From Azolla caroliniana (lineage: Eukaryota > Polypodiophyta): a stretch of DNA of 64,000 nucleotides. Location of the stretch: NCBI GenBank assembly GCA_043228905.1, contig JBHGNT010000012.1, forward strand, positions 10,974,001 to 11,038,000, read 5' to 3'. The stretch's first letter is position 1. Every line of letters begins with the position of its first letter. A program made the position numbers and the translations under genes. Positions 22,993 to 34,246 of the stretch are shown here, piece by piece. The notes below the pieces were generated by a model. The model saw only the letters and a program-made list of their open reading frames with translations, did no database searches and was not told the origin of the DNA.

Positions 22993-25345
22993 TTGGTCCA
23001 CAGTCTTGTACTTGGTGTCTACTCAGGCAACCCGATGCGCCCTGGTTTTTCTTTCGAAGTCCGCAATGACTTCATACATGTCGATCGAGTTGACCAGCAT
23101 GACTCGGTCTTCGCTTAGGCCCTCTTCGACTACCTTCCCGATTTCTCCAAGGGTGTCATCGAATAAGACCACCTCCACGGCTTCCCTAATCCCTTCATCA
23201 TGACTCAAGGCTCCGCACGCCTTTAAGCATATCTCGACCCATTTTCTTTCTCGGCCACTAATGCTGGCTATGGTACATCCTCCATTGTCGGAGAATAAAA
23301 CTTTCTTTCGTATTTTACAGGTGTGGAGAATTTTCCGGCTATCCAGACTATCGCGGCCCCACGTCTTGATAGCCCTTTCTAAAAATCCGCCTTGTCGTTA
23401 TTTCCGAGGGTGTCTCTGTTCCGCTTGTGATTCTTCCGAACGGTCAAAAATTGCACGGAATGACAACCATCCTGACTTTTTACCCTTGCATAGGCTGAAC
23501 CATTGTCCAACACTTTCGTCTCCATTCTAACCGCCGTGATGTATGGTTCGCCGAGGATGACCGGGTAGGAGGATGTCTCTTGCACGAAAAAGTGTTGGTT
23601 TATATCGACGTCTCTGACGCTCACCTTGACGTTCGGGCAAGCCCCGTGTAGTTCTTCCGTGGCTCTTGTAGCCGTGCGTATCTTCCACCTGTGTTTGGTG
23701 TTGATCGGCCAATTCCCCTTCCTGTAGAAGTCCATGGACATCAGGTTAATTTCTGACCCGTGGTCGATCAATGCTACCATCGGTTCCTTCACGTCCCCAA
23801 TACAAATGGGGGTTTCTGTAGTCACTCTTGCCTAGTGCGGCCTGGCGTAGTGTCTCTTCACAAGCTCGTCTTCCGCAGCCATCTCGTCAAGGAGTGCCGC
23901 CCTTACCTCAACCGGTTTCTCGGGCTCCGGTTCCGTCGCGAGACGCTTTCTCTTCATGAGGTCCACGATGCTATCATGGAATTCCCTTCTCGTTATGCCA
24001 AGCACTTCCCTAAGCGTGAGTTCTATGCTATTGTCGACAACTCGCTCCTCTAGAACCCTTTGTAGGTTCATTGTTTTCTCTATTTCCGAGCTTAAACGGA
24101 AGCTCGGAATCCTGCCCTTCTCCTTCTCCTGGGACTTGGTCGGAGTGGCATCGTGCCTTTTCGGCGCGCTTCAGGTGTCATACCTCCCTGAAGGGCCTGC
24201 TCCCCCAGTTTTCCCTGCTTGCCTTTCGTCGATTAGGGCCTCGTAGTTCCTGCACGCGGCCTCCACAAAGCCAGTGCTCTCCTCAACTGGGTCACTCCAG
24301 CCCGTAACCTCGCGCACACGCTCCCCCGCGCGCTCCACATGTCCCTTATGCAGCCTTCCTCCGGAGAAGGTCTCGAGAATAACCGGCTAGAACCCAGGGT
24401 TTGAATAAGGTTTGGTCGTCCTTTCGCCTACGCGGATGCCGGCCGAAGCTGAGTAGTGGACAACTTTGACGTGTCGTGCCGCAACCTCTTCCATTAGCCT
24501 CTTCATGCCTCCTCATCCGAAATTCGCATCCAACAATCTTCGTGTGTCGCTCGAATGTATCCTGCCATTAGAAAGATAAACTACATTACTTCTGAGCGCT
24601 TCGCCGAGGTCAGCGCAATCTCTCCGGACATGTCCGGTGGCGTCGCACCATATGCACCTCTGATTGGCCGGCGGTCGCCGGTTGCGCGGTTGACCCTCGT
24701 CCCTTCGTCGGGCCTGGGCGATCTGGAAATCGCGCACCATCCTTGTTAGTTCTTCGAGTCCTGTGCCGCCTGCAAGTCCCGTGACTACGTTTGCCGGGGG
24801 TGGGCCTAGCTCGAGCCACATCCTCGTTTCTTCCATTCGGCTCGGCATCGGCTCGGCTCTAGTTTTGACAGCCGGTCCGGTCTGCGAGAACCCCCTTCCT
24901 TTCCAATCTTGGCGTTCTGACCCTTGTCGGGGTTGTTGACCCAATCCATAAAGTTCATTCTCGATAGTCGGAGCAAGTCGTCGTAGTTGTACCTTTCGAG
25001 AACTTCCTCCGTGAATTCCGCCCAATCGCGGCAGCCCGCTTATATTTCGGCCATCTTTGTATGGATGTGTGGTGTCACGACCCGGGGAAACCCTGTCAGC
25101 CGCCTATCCTCGGGTATATTCCTCATCTGCATCTCAGATTTGTAGGCCTCTAAGTAACTCGTGGTGTCTTTTCCACTGAACTGGCCTATCTTGTCGACTA
25201 TTGCTTATATGGCCTTGTTGAGGGCACTCGCGCCCTCACGAGCGCTAACCAGGCGGTCTATCGCCACCGCCATTGCTTCTGCAAGTTCACTCCCTGTCAT
25301 TTTCAGATTCCTTTGCTGCCCTTTTCACGTCGGGTTCACCAAATA
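22993..25345 (-). pseudogene. Inverted fragment of a related gypsy (gag-PR)
   Basis: Read on the minus strand this gives gag with zinc knuckle CIWCDATGHVRRDC (25025-24513), a protease with LIDHGSEINLMS and HPVILG-like YPVILGEPYI (23825-23379), and the linker with IGKVVEEG and NSIDMYEVI (about 23208-23023). Order and sequence parallel the gypsy at 10.6-13.4 kb but are clearly diverged. Pol beyond the linker is absent. The primer site TTTGGTGAACCCGACGTGAA is the complement of about 25324-25343. Confidence 0.82.
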
Positions 25346-25929
25346 TGTCGAGGAAATCCTCGCGGATGCGTAGAAGTTTGGCAGGACCACGGGGGTCTTC
25401 TACCAAGGAATCAAGAAGCGAGGAGGAAGGGTCTGTGGTTTATGCAAGCCCTGAGACCGCAGTTTAAATAGAGAAGGTTAGTGAAACGAGAGAGAGTGTA
25501 AGAGGATCGTGTGTAGACACATGTGCAGACAGAGATGCTAAGAACAACTTGCATCAGGTAGATAAGTTTCTATTAATCAATATATGCGCATAGCGCTATG
25601 GGTGATTACAACCAAATCAGTGTCAGTGATCGAGCGTAGGCTCTGCAATAGTCAGATACAAAGTTGAGTAGGCACACAGAAGGTCGATCCCCTAGCCAGG
25701 AGCACTTGGGTGTCTGACGCGAGCAGGGGAAGCGCCTTCCGATAGTCTGTCACCCGACTCTCTGTTTTCTTTTCTCTCCCTCTAAAAATATGACATCCCT
25801 CAAATAGTCAAAGTTTGTCCCTTTTATAGCACAAGGAGCGACCGTTACAAAGCATTCATGACTTGTTGCTTTCCCTTCCTACATTCTCCCCTTGATTCGC
25901 TCTCCTCGTAACTCTCCCTACTTACGTGA
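25346..25929 (-). repeat. gypsy LTR remnant
   Basis: Lies directly outside the primer-binding site of the inverted gypsy fragment and begins TGTCGAGG on the plus strand. A TATAAAAGGG box is present on the minus strand (complement of about 25818-25827). The far end lacks the expected terminal CA and gives way to another LTR at 25930. Confidence 0.6.
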
Positions 25930-26365
25930 TGTCTGAATCCGGATCGAGTGAATTCGGATGGATACGGTGCAAACCGGATCCAAGGACATATGTGTAAATA
26001 TGTTTTATGGTGAGCCCATCGAGGCTATATTTGTAAATAGCCGTAAAGTCATATAAGTATAAATATGACTTAGGGCAATCACTTTAGTGTGATGATGTTG
26101 TACTGGTTGTATCATCGTTGTACGCAGAGAGTGTGAGAGAGAGATACAGAACTAGTTTCTATTGTAACCGTCGGCTAGCGAAGACATAGAGCTCGAGGTC
26201 GTTACCTCTAAGTCTCACATTGTATTCCTCCCCTCATAGTGATAGTTGGAGTATGTGGGCTCCCGTGGTTTTTCCCATTTAGGGTTTTCCACGTTAACAT
26301 TCTGTGTCATCTCTGTTTTAGTTTGTTCTCTTCTATTCCTCGTTGAAGACTCGGTTGTGGACGAG
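25930..26365 (+). repeat. copia LTR fragment
   Basis: Starts TGTCTGAATCCGG and contains the TAAATATGACTTAGGGCAA, GGTTTTTCCC and GGTTTTCCACGTTAA blocks. These are also found in the LTRs at 28192-28795 and 46856-47421, so it belongs to the same LTR group. It is joined to unrelated pol sequence at about 26366 and is cut before its 3' end. Confidence 0.7.
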
Positions 26366-26703
26366 CGTTATTTCCGCACAGCGTCTGACGCGGCGAAAGA
26401 GGCCTTATGGCTCCGTCGGTTAGCTTGCATGTTTCAACAAATCAACTTCGACTCGGCTCCAGTTGTCTATAGCGACACTCAAGGTGTTGTCGCTCTGTCG
26501 AAAAATCCAGTTCAACACAATGCCTCGAAGCATGTACACGTGAGATAGCACTTTATTCGGGACTGCGTCATTTCAATGGAAATCGGCCTCGAGAAAATAT
26601 CCACAACCGATAATGTCGTAGATAGGATAACCAAGTGTCTTCCGGCGGATCGATTCCGATCCCTTCGGTACCAGATGGGCCTAACGAAGAATCATTTCAA
26701 TTG
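26366..26703 (+). pseudogene. copia RNase H remnant
   Basis: Shows the C-terminal RNase H signature KEALWLRRLACMFQ, YSDTQGVVALSKNPVQHN and KHVHVR, and after an in-frame TAG, HFIRDCVISMEIG and ITKCLPADRF. Only about 110 codons remain. Confidence 0.8.
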
Positions 26704-27255
26704 AGTTGGACATTCAGGATGGTTTCGGACTATCAGCATCGATAGTTTGAGGCTCAACGTTAGCTCTTCCAACCCCAACCGACTCGAGTTTTTGTTCTCA
26801 GATTTTGCCAACTCAAACAAAGTCGACTTGTTCGACAACCTTGTATAAATCTGTATTTCTTGCTCATTTCTTTTATCACAGATTTTTTGTTGTATACGCC
26901 CATTATGGGGGAGTGTCAAATACGAGTCTCTAATGGACGTATTCGCATTGTCCCATTGGACACACTAGGTTTAGGTTATTTCTGTAAATAGTGGAAAGGG
27001 TAGTTGCCCTAAGTCAGTTAGTATTGAAACTGACTCTTGTAACCTAGTGTTGTGGTTGTTCATTTTGTACATTGTGCAGTTGTAACTCTCTGCGAATAAT
27101 ACAATTACATCTTGCTTGTGCCTACTCTGTTATCTCTCTTCCCTTGTTTCCATTGTTGATCTTGTCTTCTGTTCCAGTTGTTTATTATTATCAATCTATT
27201 TCTTTGTACTTGCTAAAGATCTTCCACTCAAAGAGTTTTGAGATTGTTCTACACC
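26704..27255 (+). repeat. copia 3' untranslated region, polypurine tract and LTR
   Basis: Non-coding 26704-26900 is followed by ATGGGGGAG and an LTR beginning TGTCAAATACGAG at 26910. This LTR differs from the one at 25930, so the two fragments came from different families. The right end is indistinct, near 27255. No target duplication was found. Confidence 0.6.
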
Positions 27256-27299
27256 TGATGACCACTTACAACACCTTCATCCCAAAATGGGGTTGACTC

Positions 27300-27450
27300 A
27301 TTAATCATTTGCCCTACTAATTTCAGACACCCTACTCATTAATCAAACACCATACTCATTAATTAGACGCCCTACTCGCATGAAGACACATGTGGAGTAG
27401 TCAGTCACCCCACTCACTAATTTCATACGCCCTACTCATTAATCAAACCC
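27300..27450. repeat. Short direct repeats CCCTACTCATTAATCA
   Basis: Variants of CCCTACTCATTAATCA/AATTTCA occur at about 27311, 27330, 27351, 27370, 27403 and 27432. This is a local, imperfect 20-50 bp array. Confidence 0.6.
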
Positions 27451-27467
27451 TCTTTTCACAAGAAACC

Positions 27468-27586
27468 ATATGGTCAAGTTGCACACTAGCCGCTCCTCAT
27501 TTGGGGCGCTATCACAAAATGTGTACTCTAAGAGCACATATGGGGATAGATTTACAATTTGGGGTTGATCTTTGATTATATCTAAC
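27468..27586 (-). repeat. copia LTR fragment, family repeated at 38.5 kb
   Basis: 119 bases nearly identical to 38466-38579. On the minus strand it starts TGTTAGATATAATC directly after a GAGGGGGCG polypurine tract (complement of 27587-27596). It is the start of a 3' LTR. Confidence 0.75.
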
Positions 27587-27870
27587 ACGCCCCCTCAATA
27601 GTCAACCCATTGAGTTCACTTGGAATTGGGCCAACTCCTAGTCGTCGAAGGTGTTGTTGTAGTTGTTCTGCTCCAAGCGCCTTTGTGAAGATATCCGCAA
27701 CATTTTCTGATGTCGGACAATACTCAAGTTCCATCGTCTAATCGTTTATTAGCTCCCGCACATAGTGATACTGAATCTCTAAGTGTTTAGTACGTGAATG
27801 AAATACGGGGTTCTTGGCAATGGCCATGCACCTCTGATTGTCACACCTCAATATCGTTGCCATGCTTATT
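27587..27870 (-). pseudogene. copia RNase H C-terminal remnant
   Basis: Minus-strand translation gives CDNQRCMAIAKNPVFHSRTKH, then an in-frame stop and ENVADIFTKALGAEQL. Only the last ~90 codons of pol remain, next to the polypurine tract. Confidence 0.8.
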
Positions 27871-28191
27871 GGAACCGTTGTCGTGAAGATTTTCGGCAAT
27901 GGTGTGAAAATCACATAAGACGTACGAAATCAAGTGTCAATCATATAAAACAATAATAGTGAATATACTAATTCTAAGTAAGTTTAATATCTTAGTGCTA
28001 AAAATGAAGATCTTGAAGAAATGCACTTTATTACAGGAGAAACAGACAACTAGATGTCAAGATATGAGGGTATAAAGTGTGTGAAAGGAAAAGAGAAAAA
28101 TTGTGAGATATCCCACATAGGCACGACAAATACGGCTCTCATCATATATAAGGTAGAGCAAAAGTTATTATCTTTGTGTCTATGTGTGGAG
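27871..28191. other. Unassigned spacer
   Basis: AT-rich, no gene. AGATATCCCACATAGGCACGA followed by TATATAAGG near 28147 resembles the promoter end of a plant LTR and may be part of one. No partner was found. Confidence 0.4.
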
Positions 28192-28795
28192 TGTTGGGAT
28201 TACGGTCCCTTCGGATGGGATGGTCGGATGTCGGAGATGAATGCCGACGAGCCCGGTTTTCGGTTTCGGAACCGGATGATGAAGACCCCGGCTTCGGAGC
28301 CGGATGACGAATGTACCCGGAGAGAGATCCGGATGCAGGGACATATCCGTGAATATGTTTGCTAAGGGCCCCTGAGGCTATAGTTGTAAATAGCCCCAAA
28401 GTCATATATGTATAAATATGACTTAGGGCAAACAGTTTTGTTGTTGCTCATTATTTTTCTGTTTTTCCACTTAAGAGGAGTGAAGAGAGAGAGCAGCCAT
28501 GGAGAGATAGAGCGTGAGAGAGGAAGAGGTCGACGCCTCTGTGTATTTCCGCCGCCTGTGGCGAGGACAGCGAGCTCAAGGTCGTCGCCTTGCAGCTCGT
28601 CATTGTATACTTCTCTGTGTATAGTGTTGGTTTGGAGTCTTGTACTCCCGTGGTTTTTCCCGTACAGGGTTTTCCACGTTAATCCCTATGTATTCGTGTT
28701 TCTCTCTCTGTGGTTCCTATTTTCTGCTGCATCGATTCGCGCTTACTTGGTTGTGGCCGAGTGAAGAAGGTTAATCGAAGAGTTGATTCCTTACA
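28192..28795 (+). repeat. copia 5' LTR
   Basis: 604 bp, starting TGTTGGGATTACGG. A TATA-like TGTATAAATATGAC lies at about 28407. It is identical to the 3' LTR. Confidence 0.95.
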
Positions 28796-28825
28796 AACTG
28801 GTATCAGAGCGAGCTGCTGCAGAAA

Positions 28826-31800
28826 ATGGAAGGCGGCGGCAGCGGGCAGCCGGGGATGATGGTGCTGAATGCGCAGAATTACGCCGACTGGAAGATCAAG
28901 ATGGAGGATCTTCTGATTGTTCGGGACCTGTACGAACCGATTGACAGGTCGGAAATACCGAAGGGAGTACTTGAGTCGGAGTGGAAGCTCCTGAACCGGA
29001 AAGCCGTAGCGACGATCCGACAATATGTCGATGTAAGCGTCCTACAACATGTGGCGAACGACACCAACGCATATGAGATGTGGAAGAAGCTGTCGGGCCT
29101 CTACGAGAGGAAGAATGCGTTGAACTGGACCTCCCTGATGAGGAAGATAGTGAATCTCAAGTACCGGGACGGCGAGAGTATGGTGGAACACGTAAGCACG
29201 TTCATGGGATTCGTGAATCAGCTTGCGGCGATCAAGTTCCCGCTGGAGGATGCAATGCAAGCCATCATTCTGATGTGTACATTGCCGGAAAGCTGGGAGA
29301 ACTTGGTGGTGACTCTCAGCACCTCCTGCACCGAAGATAACTTGTCCCTACAAACGGTAAAGACAAGTATTTTGAACGAAGAAGCGCGTCGGAGAGATAA
29401 AGAACCGGCCTCCGACTCGAAGGCGCTGCTTACCGAATCGGAACGGGGAAGACAATGGAACCGGAGTCCGCAAAGAGGAAGGCCCACATGCTTCCACTGT
29501 GGGAAGCCGGGGCACTTCCGAAAGAATTGTCGGCATTACCGAAAAGACAACGGAGCCGACGACACCGATTCGAAGAAGTCACCGGAGAGAAACGGCGCAT
29601 ACCGGGGAGCCACGGACCGGAGAGGTTCGGATCGGCGAGGGCAGGACCGGAAAGGAACGACGGCACTCGCGGCAAGTGAGGAAGAAATCATGCTCATCAC
29701 CGAAGAAGGTGAACTGAACATTGCCGGCGATGAGACTACCTGGGTGGTCGATTCCGGAGCGTCGTTCCACCTGACCCCGGAGAGAAGATACTTCTCATCC
29801 TACACAGTCGGTGAGCATGGCTGTGTTCGGATGGGAAATGAAGGTACGTGCCGGATTGCCGGCGTAGGAGACGTGTGGTTGACAACCCCGACCGGATGCA
29901 AAATGCTGTTGAAGGATGTCTGACACGTTCCGGAGGTTTGGTTGAACCTGATTTCGGCCGGGAGGCTAGACGATGAAGGCTACACAGGTAGCATCCGGAA
30001 CGGCGTAATGAAGTTCAGCAAGGGGAGCCTGATAGTGGCTCGGGCCCGGAAAGTCAACACACTGTACCTGATGAATGCCCGGTTATGTCCGGAAGAGCTG
30101 AATGTGGCAGTCGACACTGCCGGTGAGCTGTGGCACAAAAGACTGTGCCACATGAGTGAGAAGGGGATGAAGAGGCTTGCAGAAGACAACCTCATTCCAG
30201 TGAAGCATGTGCACCTGGAGAAGTGCACCGATTGCCTGGCCGGTAAGCAGAACCGAACCTCCTTCCATTCAAGGCCACCGACGAGACGTAGCGCACCATT
30301 GGAGTTGGTGCACACTGATGTGTGTCAGGTAGAAACGAAGTCACATGGCGGAGCCCAGTACTTCGTAACATTCATTGATGATCACAACCGGAAGCTGTGG
30401 TCGGCACCATTGAAGACAAAGGACCAAGTGTTGTGCGTCTTCAAAGAACTCCACGCGAGAGTGGAAAGGGAATCCGGCAAGAAGCTGAAAGCGATACGAG
30501 CGGATAACGGAGGGGAATACCGGGGGCAGTTCGCGGAGTACTGTCGCTCGAAGGGAATCCGGCTCGAGTTTACTGTGCCGAAGACGCCGGAACTGAACGG
30601 GCTGGCCGAGAGGATGAACCGGACCATAATGGAGAGGGTCCGGAGTATGCTGGCGCATGCGAAATTACCCAAGGGGTTTTGGGCTGAGGCAATGTCGACG
30701 GCGACATACGTGATAAACAGATCACCCTCAGTACCTTTGGACGGAGACATGCCGCAGAAAGTGTGGACCGGTAAGGAAGTGTCCTACCGGCATCTGAAGG
30801 TGTTCGGGTGTCTCGCATACGTGCATGTGGCAAAGGACCGGAGAGGAAAGCTAGATCCAAAGACCCGGCCATGCATATTCCTCGGTTACGGCGACGATGA
30901 GTTCGGCTACCGAGTATGGGACCCGGTCGACAAGAAGATATTCAGGAGTCGAGACATCATCTTCATGGAGGACAAGACACTCGCCGACTGGGAGTCGGAG
31001 AAGAAGGTGAAGAGCTCCAAGTCGACCGGTGAGGATCAACTCTACGAGGAGCAGTCCCGACCGGCAAGGGACCGGTTAGCACTCGAGGATCCGGCCGAAG
31101 GCGGTGAAGAAACAGAACCGGCCGAAGAAGATGAAAATGATACCGGAACCGGCCCCGATCCCGAAATGGATTCGGATGAAGAAAAATCGGAAGAACCGGT
31201 TACCGAAGCTCCGGAACGGAGATATCCTCTAAGAGAGAGAAGGGCCCCCCGGATATTTCCGGAACCAGAGCACGTGCTGCTAACCGACGAGGGGGAGCCG
31301 GAGAGCTTTGAAGAAGCAAAGCATGACACCCAGAGCCGCAGGTGGTTGAGTGCCATGCAGGACGAGATGGATTCCCTGCATGAGAACCACACATATGAAC
31401 TTGTGGAGTTGCCGAAAGGAAAGCGGGCACTTCGAAACAAGTGGGTGTTCAAGCTGAAACCGGGAGATGCCGGAAACCCCCCGAGATACAAAGCCAGGAT
31501 CGTGGTGAAGGGGTTTCAGCAGAAGAAGGGCGTCGACTTCGACGAGATATTTGCCCCGGTAGTGAAGATGACCTCCATCCGAACGGTGCTGAGCATAGCG
31601 GCAAGCATGGACCTCGAGGTAGAACAGATGGACGTGAAGACGACATTCCTTCACGGTGACCTCGAAGAAGAGATCTACATGCAGCAACCGGAAGGATTCG
31701 AGAAGAAAGGGAAGGAGCACCTGGTATGCCGGTTGAAGAAGAGCCTTTACGGACTGAAGCAGGCTCCCCGGCAATGGTACCGGAAGTTCGACTCCTTCAT

Positions 31801-32866
31801 GACCGACGAAGGGTACCTCAAAACGCAGTCCGACCACTGCGTGTTTGTGAAGAAGTTCGAAGGAGGAGACTTTCTAATACTCCTCCTGTACGTGGACGAC
31901 ATGTTGATCGTCGGACGGGACCAGGTCAAGATACGGATGCTGAAGAAGGCTCTTCACCGAACCTTCTCAATGAAGGACTTGGGTCCGGCGAGGCAAATAC
32001 TAGGGATGCACATCATCCGGGACCGAAAGAAGAAGCAGTTGTGGCTGTCACAGGAGAAGTACGTGACAAAGGTGCTTCAACGGTTCAACATGTCGGAAGC
32101 AAGACCAGTCGGGTCGACTCTCCCGGCAAATTGCAAGCTGTCCAACAAGCAAAGTCCCAAGACAAAGGCTGAAAAGGAGGATATGATGAAAGTGCCGTAT
32201 GCCTCAGCCGTCGGGAGCTTGATGTACGCGATGGTGTGTACCTGACCGGACATCGGATATGCAGTCGGAGTGGTGAGCCGGTACATGAGCAATCCCGGCA
32301 AAGAGCATTGGAACGCGGCCAAGTGGATACTCCGATACCTGAAGGGCACGGCAAACGTGTGCCTCCGATTCGGCTCCGGTAAGCCCGAACTCGACGGCTT
32401 CACCGATTCGGATATGTCGGCTGATGCAGATACCAGCCGGTCCACATCAGGGTATGTGATGACGTATGCAGGGGGAGCCGTTTCGTGGCAGTCGAGGCTG
32501 CAGAAGACGGTTGCGTTGTCAACCACGGAGGCGGAGTACATGGCAGCTGTTGAAGCCGGCAAGGAAATAATATGGATGAAGGACTTCATTAGAGAGCTCG
32601 GGATCCGGCAGGAGGAGTACCGACTCTACTGCGATAGTCAGAGCGCCATCCACCTTGCAAAGAACGCGGCCTACCATTCCCGGACGAAACACATCCAGCG
32701 TAGATACCACTGGATCCGGGAAAGGATAGAAGACAAGGAGTTCGTGCTGACGAAGATCCACACGGACGAGAACGGGTCGGATATGCTGACCAAGGTGCTC
32801 ACACCCGACAAGCTGGAAGCATGCCGGAAGAGGATCGGATTGGAAAGACATCCCATGCCGAAGTGA
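28826..32866 (+). pseudogene. copia gag-pol with two in-frame TGA codons
   Basis: A 1346-codon frame starts at MEGGGSGQ. Gag ends with zinc knuckle CFHCGKPGHFRKNC. Then come protease WVVDSGASFHLT, integrase (HKRLCHM, CTDCLAGKQ, VHTDVCQV, ADNGGEYRG), RT with LLYVDDMLIVG, and RNase H (DSDMSADADTSRSTSGY, STTEAEYM). TGA at 29921-29923 falls in KDV-x-HVPE and TGA at 32243-32245 in MVCT-x-PDIGY. The related element at 46.7-52.6 kb has an Arg CGA codon at both sites. Everything else is open, so inactivation was recent. Confidence 0.93.
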
Positions 32867-32876
32867 AGGGGGAGTT

Positions 32877-33480
32877 TGTTGGGATTACGGTCCCTTCGGA
32901 TGGGATGGTCGGATGTCGGAGATGAATGCCGACGAGCCCGGTTTTCGGTTTCGGAACCGGATGATGAAGACCCCGGCTTCGGAGCCGGATGACGAATGTA
33001 CCCGGAGAGAGATCCGGATGCAGGGACATATCCGTGAATATGTTTGCTAAGGGCCCCTGAGGCTATAGTTGTAAATAGCCCCAAAGTCATATATGTATAA
33101 ATATGACTTAGGGCAAACAGTTTTGTTGTTGCTCATTATTTTTCTGTTTTTCCACTTAAGAGGAGTGAAGAGAGAGAGCAGCCATGGAGAGATAGAGCGT
33201 GAGAGAGGAAGAGGTCGACGCCTCTGTGTATTTCCGCCGCCTGTGGCGAGGACAGCGAGCTCAAGGTCGTCGCCTTGCAGCTCGTCATTGTATACTTCTC
33301 TGTGTATAGTGTTGGTTTGGAGTCTTGTACTCCCGTGGTTTTTCCCGTACAGGGTTTTCCACGTTAATCCCTATGTATTCGTGTTTCTCTCTCTGTGGTT
33401 CCTATTTTCTGCTGCATCGATTCGCGCTTACTTGGTTGTGGCCGAGTGAAGAAGGTTAATCGAAGAGTTGATTCCTTACA
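32877..33480 (+). repeat. copia 3' LTR
   Basis: 604 bp, identical to 28192-28795. Similarity continues five bases further (AACTG) and then ends. Confidence 0.95.
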
Positions 33481-33720
33481 AACTGCATAGAGAGTTCAAG
33501 GTAACTTGAACTAAGAGTGGAGGTGGCCTAACTACTCATAAAGGTTTTGGCCAACCAAAACCAGACCGAAGATGGAGCCGGTGATCCGGCAGCCAGCAAA
33601 GCGACGGTGGCACACCGGCAACCGGTGATCCACTGGAACCGACATCCGACGGAGCCGGCGAGCCGGTGGCATCCAGCGCCGGCGACTAGATAAATAAATA
33701 TATAAATATATATACATATA

Positions 33721-33797
33721 CAAGGAGGGCAAGTAAGGATTTGAACCTTGTACCTCCAAGTTAGGAGTCAATTGGCTTACCACTAAGCCAAGATACT
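33721..33797 (-). repeat. tRNA-like sequence (SINE head or degenerate tRNA)
   Basis: On the minus strand an A-box-like TGGCTTAGTGGTAAG (complement of 33776-33790) and a B-box GGTTCAAATCC (complement of 33737-33747) are spaced as in a tRNA gene. The acceptor arms do not pair, so it is probably a tRNA-derived SINE head and not a working tRNA. An AT-rich tract lies next to it at 33690-33720. Confidence 0.6.
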
Positions 33798-34246
33798 TAT
33801 TTAAAATTATGTTTCTATCATCGCAATTTTACATGTAAATTCTTATGCATGAGAGCTAAAATGAGTGACATGGTTATCATGCACCACATGTAATACACGA
33901 GCACCAAATGGCAAACATGCATCATATGCATGGGGGCCTCTATAAAAGGATGGATGAAAATGTATTATGGATCCATGTATGAACTAAGAAATTAATGAGA
34001 AGAAAATTCATTGATGATATATCTTGTTTCTTAAATCAAGAGTAAAAATCTTAATCTCAATATCTCTCTTGGCCATATCAATCTTTCTCAATCTAAGTCA
34101 AGCGTTTAATCTTAATCTCTTTCTCTCTTTCTCAATCTATCCTAAATACTTTCTCACTAAGCTTGGTGCGAACTTCGATACTTCCGGTCCAGAACCCCGG
34201 CGGTTCCACCTCGCGATCCGCGCCTAGTGACGGATCTTCACGACAC
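33798..34246. other. LTR-like promoter region, unassigned
   Basis: No frame is seen. CTATAAAAGGATGG at about 33940, followed by pyrimidine-rich sequence and a GC-rich end (CCGGTCCAGAACCCCGGCGG, about 34184), recalls the R-U5 side of an LTR. No partner copy is in the window. Confidence 0.35.

Larger units (their letters stand above)
28192..33480 (+). mobile_element. Young Ty1/copia element with matching LTRs
   Basis: A 5.29-kb element. The LTRs at 28192-28795 and 32877-33480 (604 bp each) lie exactly 4685 bases apart and appear identical base for base. The primer site TGGTATCAGAGC (28799-28810) and polypurine tract AAGGGGGAG (32867-32875) are intact. Coding is one frame broken only by two TGA codons. 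No clear target duplication is seen (TGGAG on the left; AACTG or CATAG on the right). That is unusual for so young an insertion. Confidence 0.95.

Noticed and set aside
28408-28764. 118-residue frame present identically in both copia LTRs
   Set aside because: It lies wholly in LTR promoter/leader sequence, and identity follows from the LTRs being identical. No recognisable protein.
33721-33797. Functional tRNA gene
   Set aside because: A and B boxes are present, but the acceptor ends do not pair and the T stem is imperfect.
33798-34246. Endogenous pararetrovirus fragment
   Set aside because: Promoter-like features only. No coat, movement or RT similarity was seen nearby that could not be assigned to copia.
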